64,000 bases of DNA, from contig JALLLS010000040.1 of NCBI GenBank assembly GCA_025094145.1, positions 62,001 through 126,000 on the forward strand. The letters are read 5' to 3'. The stretch is from Spinellus fusiger (taxonomy: Eukaryota > Mucoromycota > Mucoromycetes > Mucorales > Phycomycetaceae). Made by a program: the position numbers and the translations under genes. A model generated the notes under the pieces. The model saw only the letters and a program-made list of their open reading frames with translations. It made no database searches and was not told the origin of the DNA. The stretch's first letter is position 1. Each line of letters opens with the position of its first letter. This document shows, piece after piece, positions 1-11,698 of the stretch.

Positions 1-746
1 TATTTCGCTCAACTGAATACAAATGAGCTCTTTTGAGTGTGAAATGACATTTCTTGGCAAGGAAGTCATGCAAAGTAGATTTCTTGATTTCAAGACTCAT
101 AAACTGGGCATTCAACCGCTCCATCATTTCCTCCAAGACACTATCTGGCTTTTCATCTATCATGTCAACCACAAAATCCTTGTGTTCTTTGCATAGTTTA
201 GGTGGTCTTCCAGCCAAATTACTATTGGAAATGCTACCATATTTTCTGTGAGGTAAGTCCTCATCCTTATTTAAACTTTCTGTTTCTTTTTTGAACTAGT
301 TTTGACCAGTGCTAGGAGATATATTGACCTTTTTGCAAGCAGCACGGACACTAAGTTGCTTCTCATATACCCAATAAAAAAAGCCTGTCCTTATCCTCTT
401 TTTCATATTAATAATAGCTTGATTTTTCAACCTGGTCATTTTTGATGCTTTTATCATCTAAGTTGTCGAGTTTATTATCCTTGACTTGCTTTTCTATAGG
501 CTTCAGTTCCACGTAGTGTCTAAAGTTTGTGACGTTGTGCAGTGGGTATTGTTCATTGTCCACCTCCATATCCAGAACAGCAACTGAACCCTCCTCTTCG
601 TTGTAAAGATTTTCACTTTCATCTTTGTAAATAAATGGATCCATGTTCAATTTTGAATGTTTTTTTTATATTTTTTTTTAAAAACACTGTATAAAAGTGC
701 ACCAAATTCGTTTTTATCTTTGCAGCAATAATTTTCGGAAAGACTG
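1..746 (-). mobile_element. 5' part of a Tc1/mariner-type DDE element, cut by the window edge
   Basis: On the minus strand this encodes the start of a transposase of the same family as the one at 23190-24507. The first frame (650-408) shares the acidic leader (DMEVDNEQYP against EMEVDEETYP, then VTNF and LKP). After breaks the reading continues with a helix-turn-helix stretch (LSVRAACKKVNISPST) and then GRPP and LEEMMERLNAQF, which match the full copy. At least one stop and a frame change interrupt it. The outer end at about 746 reads CAGTCTTTCCGAAAATTATT on the minus strand, is similar to the terminal repeat of the 23 kb copy, and is followed by TA. The catalytic part lies beyond the left edge. 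Confidence 0.8.
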
Positions 747-2388
747 TATATCCCAAAAATCTTTGGATGTGTACCTTAATGGTACTCAAGGATGATTATT
801 GAAGTCCAGAACAAGAACTTGTGCCGATGTTATTTTTCTTAGAGATCATCCCTATCTTAATTACTTTATTTTCTCATTAGCTTGTTGATACGACTTGTAG
901 TATTTTTCTATCGAAAATTTTAGTCAACCCTAAGCCCAATAAGTATGAATTGCCAAAATTCGGGGGCAACACTCTGCTTTTAAGATATTTATATTATTAT
1001 CTTTGGATATTAGACTGTACTCATTATATAGAGATCTTATGTTAAGAATGGAAGTAATGTTATTTTTAAGGATTGATATAACGTTTTGTTCGATATGAGA
1101 ACAGAAAAAGACCAATACAAAAGAGAAGAACCAGTAATATTTACACATCTACCTGTCTCTACTTCAGCTCTTCATCCTGCACTAATTCAACAAACATTAT
1201 TTGTACATTATTTTCATAAATTATCATAACCATTGATGGGAAATATGAATACCCTTGCTTATTTAAATATGGTCATTTACTCTTTCTACACGTGTTCACA
1301 ATGCTAATATTTTTTCATCGGTACTTCATGTAATTACTGTGACTTTATTTATAAGAGTAAACGTTCTTCAGAAGTGTGGATATGGTTATATATAACACTT
1401 TTAATGAATACTAATATTTTTAGATATAAAAGTATAACTTGGAACGATATCTTTGTTTATCACTCTTTTTTTTAAAAAAATTAAAAAAAAACGCTTTCTG
1501 TGTGATAGAGATGAACATTGATCTACTAAAAAACCACATATCAAATTGTATTTACCATGATGGCTCTTTCCTTTAATGTTTGACATAATTAAGGCCTATC
1601 ATGTGGTAACTATTTGAAAGACCCTCTTTTTTAAGTGGATATACTGTGAGCATGTGTATTGTGTTAGTGCCCGATCTCACATCTGTAATCTGATTATACA
1701 CTTTCAAGAAGATCGTCGATAGTCGTTTATTTTCATGCATTACAAGACTATTGATAGGCATTAATATTTCAGTAAATAAAATACAAGAATAAGTTTTTCA
1801 AATTAAGGAGATCATCAGCTATATTTTAGAATGAAAAATAATAGAAAGCAGTTATAAGCTTAAGACTAGTTAAAAAGAAACTATAGCCATGCTAGTTAAA
1901 GTGAGAAAGAAAACATTCACCAAGCAAATGCTTTTAAAAATTAGAGGTAATGAAGGCTTATAAGATAATATAGAGTATAATAATAAACAAGATACTTCAT
2001 CCTACATTTAATTGTATGGTTTTATTAAAATTAGGTTTTTGTTAACTTAATCAGACAGAATGCATAAGGTTTATACTGCACAGTATAAAATAGTCTAAAA
2101 AGTTCTTTGCCTATTCTAGATTATGTATAGTTTTATTTTCTATGCTCTTGCTTTTTTCTCTAGAGCTACCTACCACTTGACTAAGTTATTCAGTGATTCT
2201 GATACTTCACTAACTTTATTTATGGAAAGTATAGAGAAACTCTACACTGTTATTGAAGCCTGAATGTGATGGGAAAAAAAGTATTAAAAGTAAGAGCATT
2301 ATTTTGTGGTTCATTACGTAATACAGCTGTGAGCTTCTTACATGTTCATTTTATATATTCTCCACTACTAAATGAAACCATTACTATA
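747..2388. other. AT-rich intergenic stretch, no gene seen
   Basis: No coding frame with conserved motifs was found on either strand. The first 25 bases after the DDE element (about 751-775, CCCAAAAATCTTTGGATGTG) resemble the outer end of the Fanzor-type element seen at 24701-24726, so a scrap of that family may border the insertion. The rest is AT-rich sequence without recognisable features. Confidence 0.5.
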
Positions 2389-3612
2389 CAATGGAGGTCA
2401 ATAAAACAAGGATAATTTCAAATCTATACCATAGTTTTGCCCTTGAATTCATTATTATTATTAAATATTCTTTATTTATCACTTTTCCACTCTAATGTCT
2501 ACCACATCTAACACCACAGAATAAACCAAAAAAATCCCTTGGAAATAAGGAAAATGAATAGTGACGAATATAATCATTGCCTCATTGATCAAGAGGCCAC
2601 TGTGAATGGGACCAGTCATGCTGCCATTTCTGCTAGGTTTGGAGTTAGTAAGCAGTCAGTTTCCCGTATCGTAAAGAGATACAAGGAAGCTGGATGCTTC
2701 AAAGCCAAAAAATAGCACTGAGAGTAAGCCCATTCTTAGTTAGAAGGACGAGAGAAAGGTTAGACACACATCAGAAAGAGATTCATTTCAGACAATGGAT
2801 CAGCTTCGCAAACAGATGACTATCCAAGTATGCATGAACACTTTTAGAAAAATGAAAAAGAAGCTTGGCCTGTTTTCTTGCAGGGTGGTTAAGAAACCTT
2901 CCCTCACCAACAAGCACAAGAAGTTGAGGCTTGCTTGGGCTAAGGCCCCCCTTCACTGGACAGAAGAAGACTAGAAGAGTCATCTGGTCCGATGAGTCAA
3001 AGTACCAGTTGATGAGGACCAACAACCACACAGAGTGGTGCGCAAGAAAGAAAGAGAGGCTTCTCCCGAAGAACATCAAACCTACCATAAATCCTGGAAG
3101 TGGTAGTGTAATTGTGTAGGGTTCCTTCTCTGGTGAAGGTGTTGGAAGGTTGGCACCTGTGACGGACAGTATTGACAGCAAAAGAGAGCATTGCCACTAT
3201 GGAGGGGTGCCCTTCACAAAGCCCCGAACTCAACCCCATAGATCATTTATAGGAGAAACTAGACAGGGTCATTAGAAAGAGGATGAACCCAAGAAGTACT
3301 CTCCAATATTTGGAGGTGCTCTTGTTAGAAGATTAGGAGAATATTCCCAAAGATACTACAGACACCCTCATTGCCAGTGTGGGGCGGAGATGCAAGGCTG
3401 TGATAGAGGCCAAGGGTGGAAACACCAAATATTAAGGGTTTCCACCTAATAAACTTTTATATATTATCCTGTTGTCCTTCTTTATACTTCATCCAAATTT
3501 AAAGTCTCTGCGGTGTGTTTAGTGTGTATTTCTTATTAAAAGCAATGAGTACTTCCTATTACAGAAACATACCGGGATATGAAAAATATCCTTATTATTT
3601 TGACCCCTACTG
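2389..3612 (+). mobile_element. Tc1-type element, degenerate (relic 1)
   Basis: Imperfect terminal inverted repeats flanked by TA define it: left CAATGGAGGTCAATAAAACA and right, on the opposite strand, CAGTAGGGGTCAAAATAATA. About 1.2 kb in all. It encodes a broken transposase (2554-3435). A second, more decayed relative lies at 26611-28003; their internal sequences share a left subterminal stretch (TCTAATGTCTACC) and transposase segments. Confidence 0.8.
2554..3435 (+). pseudogene. Tc1-type transposase pseudogene
   Basis: It opens with a clear helix-turn-helix domain (AAISARFGVSKQSVSRIVKR) that ends at an early stop. The DDE domain follows in shifting frames: VIWSDESKYQL holds the first Asp, and SPELNPIDHL holds the region of the third acidic residue but with a stop next to it. 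It ends with DTLIASVGRRCKAVIEAKGG, the usual Tc1 C-terminus. The part that should carry the second Asp is missing between about 3175 and 3215, so there is an internal deletion in addition to several stops. It cannot be functional. Confidence 0.85.
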
Positions 3613-4594
3613 TAGCTATAGCTAAGAGATTAAAATTAAAAAAAAATAGAAAAGCTTCTTAGAAGATGAAAGATGCAAATAATTTCTTTAGGTTCCCTCT
3701 TATATACAATGAATACATACATACTTTATTATAATAAATTTATTCTAAAATGCTACATACTACTGTAAATATGTATTCATTTGATGTTTAAGGTAGATGC
3801 AAGACTGAAGGCTCTATGTACGTATAGATTTAGTAGATTTTACAATTTGTTATCGAACTAAAGAAAGCTGTAAAATCATGTGCTAAGTCAATTCAAGGAG
3901 AAGGCATTAGAACAGTCTATGGTTCATAATAAACAATCAAACAAAAAACCGTCTAATTCAGGGATCACTGGGTCATATATTTATATTTATATATATTACT
4001 TTTATTATAGTGAAGACAGCTTTGAAGCAAATCTTGAGCAAAAGAATAATCGATTTTAAACATTTCAGAACAAATAATATGAACGATAATAAATATGTAG
4101 GGCTTTAAAGAGAATAAATAATAATCTTTTCATGATAAATATTTCTTCTATATCTTGTGCTATACTTGGTGCATTCTACCTAATATCCTACCTTTTATTC
4201 TTATACTTTATCTTCACATTGCTCCAGATTATTTCTTTGTGTGATAACCTAATGCTATTCAGAATGAAAAAATAAATAAACAAAACCTTATAAAGATCTC
4301 AGTGCATATTTATTAATAAATTCAAGCAATCAATAAAATGAAAGTTACATAAAAAGAAATATCTTACTCGAAGTATCACTTGTATTTTTTTTATTGTTAT
4401 TATACATTACAGAATTCTATATAATATTGTGATATATTAATGGCCATTTCATTGTTCTCTACATTAAGTATATTTAATATGTCAAGTACATTGAATTTTC
4501 ATAGTGTGAATAAAAATGAATATGACAAATAGGATAAATGTATAAATACTATGATTACAGTGTAATAATTTATTGTAGTTTTCTCTTGCAACAA
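3613..4594. other. AT-rich spacer upstream of the P450
   Basis: Very AT-rich with no coding frame longer than a few dozen residues and no family motif. It presumably contains the P450 promoter near its right end, but I see no convincing TATA or initiator that would fix a start. Confidence 0.4.
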
Positions 4595-6672
4595 ATGTCT
4601 TCTTTTTATCATTCCCTTGTTCAGAAATATTCCCTATCAAACAATATCTCGGATGATAAAGCTTTAATACTTGCAGGAGCCATATCTGTTGGCACTGCTA
4701 TGTATATAGCCTATTCTGTGACTAAAACTAAAGAGAAAAACACAATTAAAGAGATTCCCATGTTTAGTGGAAGGTACCCCTATGTTGGTAAGAATTAAAT
4801 ACCAGACTATTCAGCACCATTTCTAACACCATTCTCTAGGGCATATGTTGCATCTAAGTGATTTGCCCCACCTCAATATGCATGAGTGGCATAAAGAACT
4901 AGGTAAACAAAGGATTCTTATTCAAAGAAAGAATTACCATATTTTGACCACGATGTATGTAGGTTCCATTATTAAAGTCAAGATGGGCGTAAAAGACTTT
5001 GTCGTTATTTCCGATCCTTTAATTGCGCATGAAGTATTCGTAAAGAACGGATCTATTACCTCATCACGTCCCTATCAGAAATTTGGCACTGAGTATTACA
5101 GTCTTGGTGGCAGGTAATAATGAGTGAATCCATTGGGACTATACAAAATAATTTACCATGCTAATACTAATAACAATATTCATAGAGGTGTTTTCTTTAC
5201 AGATCACGGAAAAAGGTGGAGGAAAGCAAGAACGACTGGTAAATAAAATAGATATATACAACTTGAAAACCTTTGACTTTATTAACATCTTACTATAGTC
5301 AACGATTCTTTGGCACCAAAAATAGTGAATGAATCTGAAGACTTGATTCTCTTTCAGAGCAACAGCCTTGTCAAACGACTGATAGATGGCACTTTATTGA
5401 ATGGAAAAGTAAATCCATTCAATGATCTCAGCTTTAGTGCTGTCAATTTGATCCTGACATTTTTCTTTGGCACATGCATTGAATCAATAGATGATCCTTT
5501 ATTTGAAAGAATTGTGTATATGGTTAATAAGGGAGTAGAGATGGTAGGTTTATTAGAAGATATAGAATCATACCTTCCTATATTTTCTTTTGCTGGATAT
5601 TTCATCAAAAAAGACAAAGCACGAAGTCAATGGGTGAATGAAATACGCAATCCAACCATACAAAGCTTATTGGACAAAGCTATCAAGGGAGATGTCGATT
5701 GTACACTTAAAAGAGCATATGAAGCAGATAATAGAACAAGATTTGATAATGAAGACTTAATCGTCATTGCAAGTAAGCTAAGATAGAACAAGAAAATTAT
5801 CACTGTAAAAGACTGACTTGCTCCTAAAGATGACTTTATCGGTGGAGGAACAGATACCATTTCTGTCACACTTTCATGGGCCTTTGCTTATTTGTCTCAG
5901 TACCCAGAAGTCCAAGAGAAGATTTGCAATGAGCTGGATTCGTTTATTAAAGAACATAAGCGCTTGCCTGATTTCTCAGAGCGTAATCATTTTCCCTACA
6001 TGATAGCTGTTCAAAGAGAACTATTCCGATTATTCCCACCTACTCCTCTTGGAACTCCTCATGTTGCCGAGCAGGATTGTAAGCATACTAAAGTCATAAA
6101 CAGTACATGGAAGCTAAATAATTACACTATATCTATAGTCATTGTATCAGACTATTTAGTCAAAAAAGGTACAACACATAAGCAATGTGTACAGCATGCA
6201 CCGAAACCCAGATTATTTCTCTGAGTCTGATAAATTCATTCCTGAGCGTTTTATAAGCAACACTTCTACATTTTATGCATCTGCCAATGGAAATATAGCA
6301 AACAGAGATCAATATACTTTTGGATGGGGAAGGTAAAAAAAAAGAAGACTTACTTATACACATAATTTGATCACTAATATTGGCTTGTGGTGTTGTTTAG
6401 ACGCATTTGTCCTGGCATTTACTTGGTAAGATTATAAACAAAATAGAAATGCAACTAACCATTAAACTATTTGTGATTGAATCTCATAGGCAGAGATGAA
6501 TTTGTTTAGAATATATGTCAGTATTTGGTCACAGTGCACTGTTGAGCCAAAACTCGATTCAAATGGCAAGCCTGAGTATGGGAATGTTCCAGATCCAGTG
6601 AATGGTGGTTTAGTAGTGCTTCCCAAGTCTTATGAAGTACGATTTATTGAACGTCCCAACAAGATATTATGA
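4595..6672 (+). pseudogene. Cytochrome P450 monooxygenase gene with one frameshift
   Basis: A haem-thiolate monooxygenase, probably ER-anchored. Eight exons fit the family: 4595-4787, 4840-5113, 5186-5238, 5299-5772, 5830-6078, 6139-6332, 6401-6425, 6490-6672, about 548 residues. An N-terminal hydrophobic segment (LILAGAISVGTAMYIAY) is followed by the C-helix WRKART, the I-helix GGGTDT, the K-helix ExxR (ELFR), FIPERF, and the haem loop FGWGRRICPG, so all hallmarks are present. The summed exons are one base out of phase. The break is near 6178-6182, between KKGTT and SNVYSMHRNP, in the middle of exon 6. It is either a recent inactivation or a sequence error. Tc1 relics lie on both sides (2389-3612 and 6800-8139). 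Substrate and subfamily are not deducible. Confidence 0.85.
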
Positions 6673-6799
6673 GACTATATGCTACTCAATGCTATATAGT
6701 TATATCTATAGTTTTCTTCTCTCCATTTAAATCAGTGTCAATACAATATCAAAATCAGTGAAAATAAATTTTATCATTTTTCAATACTTTACCTTACTA

Positions 6800-8139
6800 C
6801 AGTCACAACATTAGAAAGGGTACGATTTTCATTTTTTGAAATCCTGAAAAAAAAACATGCTTTACGGATATAAATGTTACGACCTCAAAACACATACTAA
6901 TGACTTTAAATTCAACACAAAGTTATTTTAACATATTGTCTATAGTAACATATATATATAAAATTTATTTAATGTTTTTTTGGGTCACCTTTGGCATCAA
7001 TAACTGCCTGGCAGCGATCTTTCATTGAGCCAACTAAACGTTCGGCAAGATCAACGTGGATATTTCTCCAAGCTTCTTCTAAAGCTGTCCTGATCTCATC
7101 GATATTATTAATACTGGCCCTCTTGTTATCAATAAGCTTATCAATACAGATGCATAGATGTTCAATGGAGTTGAGATCAGGACTTTGGGCAGGCCAGTAA
7201 TCAAAGCGCCTGATTACATGTGTGTTTTTTTCACCATGTTGTATAGCCACCTGTATGGCAGTTAGCCTCATCTTCTTGGAATATAAAGTCCTTATCCTCC
7301 TTCTCATCCAATTCAATGAACCATGGCAGAAAGTTCTCTGCCAAAATGTTGACGTATATGTCCTGATTTACAGTGTCATCAATAAAGACCAAAGGCCCAA
7401 ATCCACCAGACCAGAAACAGCTCCAGATCATTATGCTGCCTTTCCCCTCATTTGGTTGTAGGCACACTATGAGTAGCCTTATATCTTTCTCCGATCTTTC
7501 GAATCACTCTGGCTCCTCCCTGGTAACCCTCTACTTCAAACCGTGACTCATCAGACCCTACAACGCGTCTCCAGTCCTCAGGAGTCCAATTGACCTGTTC
7601 CTTCGCCTAACAAAGTCTTTTCTTCATGTTTTCTTCAGACAACCTTGGCTTGTGTGCTGCAAAGTAGGAACCAAACCCAATCTGGTATATGTGTTTGATG
7701 AATGTTGCTCTACAGATGGTTATCTCATGAGCCTTAAGTTCCAAATTTATGAAGTTATAGGAGGCAAATGGGTTGCCTCTTAGAATGGCCTCAAGTCGTC
7801 TGAGGTCTTTCTCACTTAGTTTTTTTGGTGTACCAGAACTAGGTCTTGGTAGAGGTGTACCATTAGTCTTGATTCTACTAATAATATTCTGGACAGTGGA
7901 CTTGCTAATGCCAACGACCTTTGAAATGCTACCCATGGAGTATTTTTCTTTTTTAAACCAATAAACACCCTATTACTCTTTTTCTCTAAGCTTATCATAA
8001 ACTCTTGAGTTTCTAGTTGAGGATTCTGCGTTTGACATTTGAGATTGCTTAATAGAATGTGATTCTGTGATAAAAAGAAGAATCATGTTTAAAAATGTAT
8101 AAATTAGGGGGTCGTACCCTTTCTAATGCTATATGACTG
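6800..8139 (-). mobile_element. Tc1-type element with CAGT ends (relic 2)
   Basis: Terminal inverted repeats of about 30 bp, each starting CAGTCA and sharing ACATTAGAAAGGGTACGA, are flanked by TA at 6798-6799 and 8140-8141. Length is 1340 bp, typical for Tc1. The transposase runs on the minus strand. It sits in the short spacer between the P450 and UTP5 and does not interrupt either. Confidence 0.88.
6969..8038 (-). pseudogene. Tc1-type transposase pseudogene
   Basis: The DNA-binding half is readable in one frame at 7936-7607 (helix-turn-helix GSISKVVGISKSTVQNIISR, then the second HTH and an R-rich stretch). The catalytic half continues at 7467-7231 and 7316-6969: GSDESRFEVEG (first Asp), FIFQEDEANCH (second Asp; Asn-Ala-Pro replaced by Glu-Ala-Asn), DYWPAQSPDLNSIEHL (third acidic residue), and the C-terminal MKDRCQAVIDAKG. 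Breaks include a stop near 7966, a TAG after KKRLC near 7606 and a frame change near 7235-7310. The element keeps its terminal repeats and might be mobilised in trans. Confidence 0.85.
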
Positions 8140-8415
8140 TATAGCACCATGGGTGTTTTCTATCCACATGGATGATATTAGTATCCAAAGACTATACCAG
8201 CCTATTTAGTGTCAGTACAACATAGACATAGTAGACTAGAATGGCTATATTATAAACTGTGTATTGTACAAAACACTCTTTTCTTTATTTATTAAAAGTT
8301 CGAGGTCTATATCTATAGAATTCATGAAGTTATAGTCATAGTAAAGCATGGAATGAAGATAAATAAGACTACTTGGATTTTTTTTTTTAAAAAAAAAATG
8401 ATGCTATTGTTTGTG

Positions 8416-9205
8416 CTAGTCATCCATAGAATCGTCTGACTGCATAGAATTTACAGCTTCATTGTCAGAGTCCTCCTCTACATAGGTACTTAATGCCGTT
8501 TGTGTTTCTTCCAGCTCTTTATCATCTACTGTTTGCCTTGACCGTGTCTCAATTTGACTGTGGACCATATCAAGACGTCCTTTGAGTGAAGTCAGTTTTG
8601 GGAACACACCAAGGCGGGTGTCGAGGGCCTGGTAGAAATTAGCAAGCTTATTGACGAGGTCTGGCACTGTCATTAAGTAAGCAGTGTGAAGTTGAATGAC
8701 AGCATTGATCCAAATTAACAGGCCCTGTGCACGACTAGGCTTGTCTTGGAATTTGCTGATCAACTGAAGAAGAAAGGGAATTAAGTAGCCAGTGGGTAAA
8801 CGCTGGACTGTACGGTGAACAATGTCTGTTTTCGTGTGGACTAAACATGCTTCAAGAAGTTGGGTGTCGTTTGAGTGGAGGGCCTGAAGAAGCACTTGTT
8901 GGAGAGATCCAGCAGAAGGAACAGCAATTTTACGTGTGGTTGTCTTCTTGCGTGCAGATGCTGTTTGTCCTTCCTCAACGTTCAGTTGCTGGAGTTTCTG
9001 TTCTATGGTAAGTTCTTCATCTTCCAGAGAGCTCTCTTCATGGTTGCCATCTACTGAATGCTCTTTGACATTGACCATTTTTGGATTTTTTATAGCAAAG
9101 TCTGAATTGCCAATGACATTAATTGAAGATTCATCGTATGCTTTCCGGGTTGTTTTCTATAGATAGTGTCAATCTCTATAGATCTAAAGCATTCATACAC
9201 ACACA

Positions 9206-9238
<33 letters not shown>

Positions 9239-10678
9239 GAGAAGAAGTCTGCCTTACCAAGTTGCTAACGGCAATCGATGCGTCGTCTATAAGGAGATTG
9301 CTAATAACTTGTCGTTCTAATACAATGGTGTCCAAGATAGCACCTGTCTCTTCATTCACATAGGGTACAACTTCAAACACTGGCTTTACACTTGATCCAC
9401 GGGCAATCATCACAGACTTCCCATTAGCATCCACTACAAATTGAGCAGCAATAATTGGAATTGCAATATCATTGTTTTGATGAGAAACCACTTTGATATT
9501 AATATCTGCTGGTCTTGTCATAGATCGAATGATCTTTCGTCGTGAGCCACTTGAAGCAGAGGCTGGTGTGGATGAGCCTGCGTTCTGCCAAATCCCCACC
9601 ATGCCATCCTCAGACACAGCAAGCACTGTCGTCTCTGTCTCTGAAAACACAATTTGAGTGGCATTGTTTTCCAATGTTAAAGAGGTCAAATTGTTGGTAT
9701 TGTCATTTGTAAGTTGTGCATCCCACACATTAACATAGCGATCGTCTTCTGCAATGGAGACGAGTATATCATTTTGGTGGGAGAAGTTGAGCTGAGTGAC
9801 ACAGCTGGCATGGCCTGTGTATTTCTAATATCGTATATTCAATCCAGCTGTTGCATTTTACTGGTGTTCTTCTTGCTTCTTACCTTGATGACAGTGTGGG
9901 TAGCCAAATCCCACAAGCTGATGGTGTGTCCAGCAGTAGCAAGTCTAGTTTCGTCATGACTGAGCTTGAGTTTGTGTGCATTTTTCACATCTGCCTTCCA
10001 CTTTCTATGGATCAGGAAATATAAAGATAAAGAATGAGTCACCTTGGTAGCAGCTGTATGGGGTTGCTACTGTCCCGCTCACTGCCTTACCTAATTTCCT
10101 TTTCCTCATCAACATCCCATTCTACAATGTAGTTGTCCTGTGCCAGAGAATAGCCTCGTGTACCAGCCTTGTTGAGAACAAAGTCGTGCACAGGCAGGGT
10201 GTGTGAGCCAGACAAACGCTTTATAATAGCACCATGAACAAGCGAGTACATAATCACTACACCCGCATGAGTTCCCAGAGCAACTACTTTGTTGACATTG
10301 GTGATGCCTCTTCTTTTCTTGTTGGCTTTGTTCTCGGTTATCTTATTTGATACAGTATCTGAGTTCCTGGGATTATGGAGCACTCTCTTTCCTTTTTGTT
10401 CTTACCTGTCCAAGGGCTCCATCGTCCTTTACATTTCCCCATGTCAGACTAGTGAATTTTTCTGTTTTCTCTCCAGAGTGGTCGTTGTTGACAGTACCAG
10501 ATCGTACATTAAAGATGCGTAGGCGATGGCGATCGATACTGTGTGTTACTAGGGCGAAATGGTCGGCTGTGATACTTGTGTCGAAGCTTGTAAGGAGAAT
10601 TCCCGAGGAAGCAGCGGGGGCTGTGGATGTCACAGTGACAGAGGTATCTGGGTTTGGCTTGAAAGAGTTTTTACCCAT
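8416..10678 (-). CDS. UTP5/WDR43-like small-subunit processome (t-UTP) protein
   Basis: A WD40 protein of the U3 snoRNP / t-UTP complex needed for pre-rRNA transcription and 18S processing in the nucleolus. Five exons join in frame: 10678-10406, 10341-10091, 10004-9884, 9824-9258, 9156-8416, 650 residues, close to human WDR43 and yeast Utp5. The N-terminal half shows WD40 signatures (HRLRIFNVRSG, NYIVEWDVDEE, TISLWDLATHTV, DRYVNVWDAQ, VGIWQNAG). The C-terminal half is a Utp12 domain (SAGSLQQVLLQALHSND, then TGYLIPFLLQLISKFQDKP) and an acidic tail. Intron 4 carries a (CA)n(GA)n microsatellite just inside the donor (9199-9238). WDR43 is preferred to other Utp12-domain proteins from length and domain order. 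Confidence 0.85.
9199..9238. repeat. (CA)n(GA)n microsatellite in an intron
   Basis: A run of CA dinucleotides followed by GA dinucleotides lies within the last intron of the UTP5-like gene. It is probably length-variable between isolates. No coding role. Confidence 0.9.
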
Positions 10679-11698
10679 AATGCTTTAGATAAAAATAAAA
10701 ATAAAAAAATAGGGACAAGAAGACTAAAGACGAGGTTCTGCACTGCAACTGGTTCAAGACGTGGACTTGTGGTAAAAGAAAAAAGTTTGAGAAAGACCGT
10801 CACAGTCGTGACCGCTGTATGTCCTGAGGTTGAGCAGTGTATGCAACCCTCTCCCTCCCTCCCTCTCTCTCTCTTTCTTTTTTATTTTGTTTTGTTTTGT
10901 TTCTTTTTCTTTGCTTTGGTGCTGTATAAAGTTGGTTGACAATAGACACCATTGGCCAATCAGAAGAAAGACAGTTGATCTATGCTTGAAAATGATGGGT
11001 GGAAAAGACAGTTTCTTCCTTCAATTTCCCTTGTGTAGTGTCATTTACACTGCGCTTTTACCACTACATGAATCACATGATCTGTCTTTTGGCACCTTTT
11101 TCTTTCTTTCTCTCCATTCTGAGTTGATTTTGAGGATGAGTTGGGGCGCCTTTATCATTTTGGGGCTGTTAAGGCATCAGCCTCCAAGCACTGGCAGTAT
11201 ATGAATCAACACAAGTGAATAAAAAATAAGTTCAAATTATCTATGGACAGCAGTAAGATTGACTATTATCAACAATGAATAATTTAATCTTGAAGATATA
11301 GATATAGATACAGATATATAAAAAGACACTCTGCATAACAGCCTATTTATTTCTATAAAGTGTTTGCTATTGAGAAAGAGAGGATTCCTAATCATACTAT
11401 TACCACTACATTGGTTAATGACCCTACAAAAAGAACACTTAAAAATCCAATAAAAGGAGATATAATTTGTAAAATGTTCAACTGAGCTTTTTCCTTTAAA
11501 GAAGGACACTATACACAGGGCAAAATAAAATAAAATAAAAACTACACTCTACGACTGAGAAATAGCATAATGTAAAGGGCGACTTTCCTTTCACTGATCA
11601 ATTATAGATTATTATTATTATTATTATTTTATTTTTATGAAAAGAGAGAGAGAATATAAATTACACATATACAACACCAAGGTTCAGGTTCGCACAGA
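10679..11698. other. Intergenic region between UTP5-like and TBC genes
   Basis: It holds the promoter of the UTP5-like gene (pyrimidine tracts at 10850-10920 as read on the plus strand) and the 3' side of the TBC gene. Short tandem AAAATA and ATT runs occur at 11525-11540 and 11611-11632. No coding gene is supported. Confidence 0.5.
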
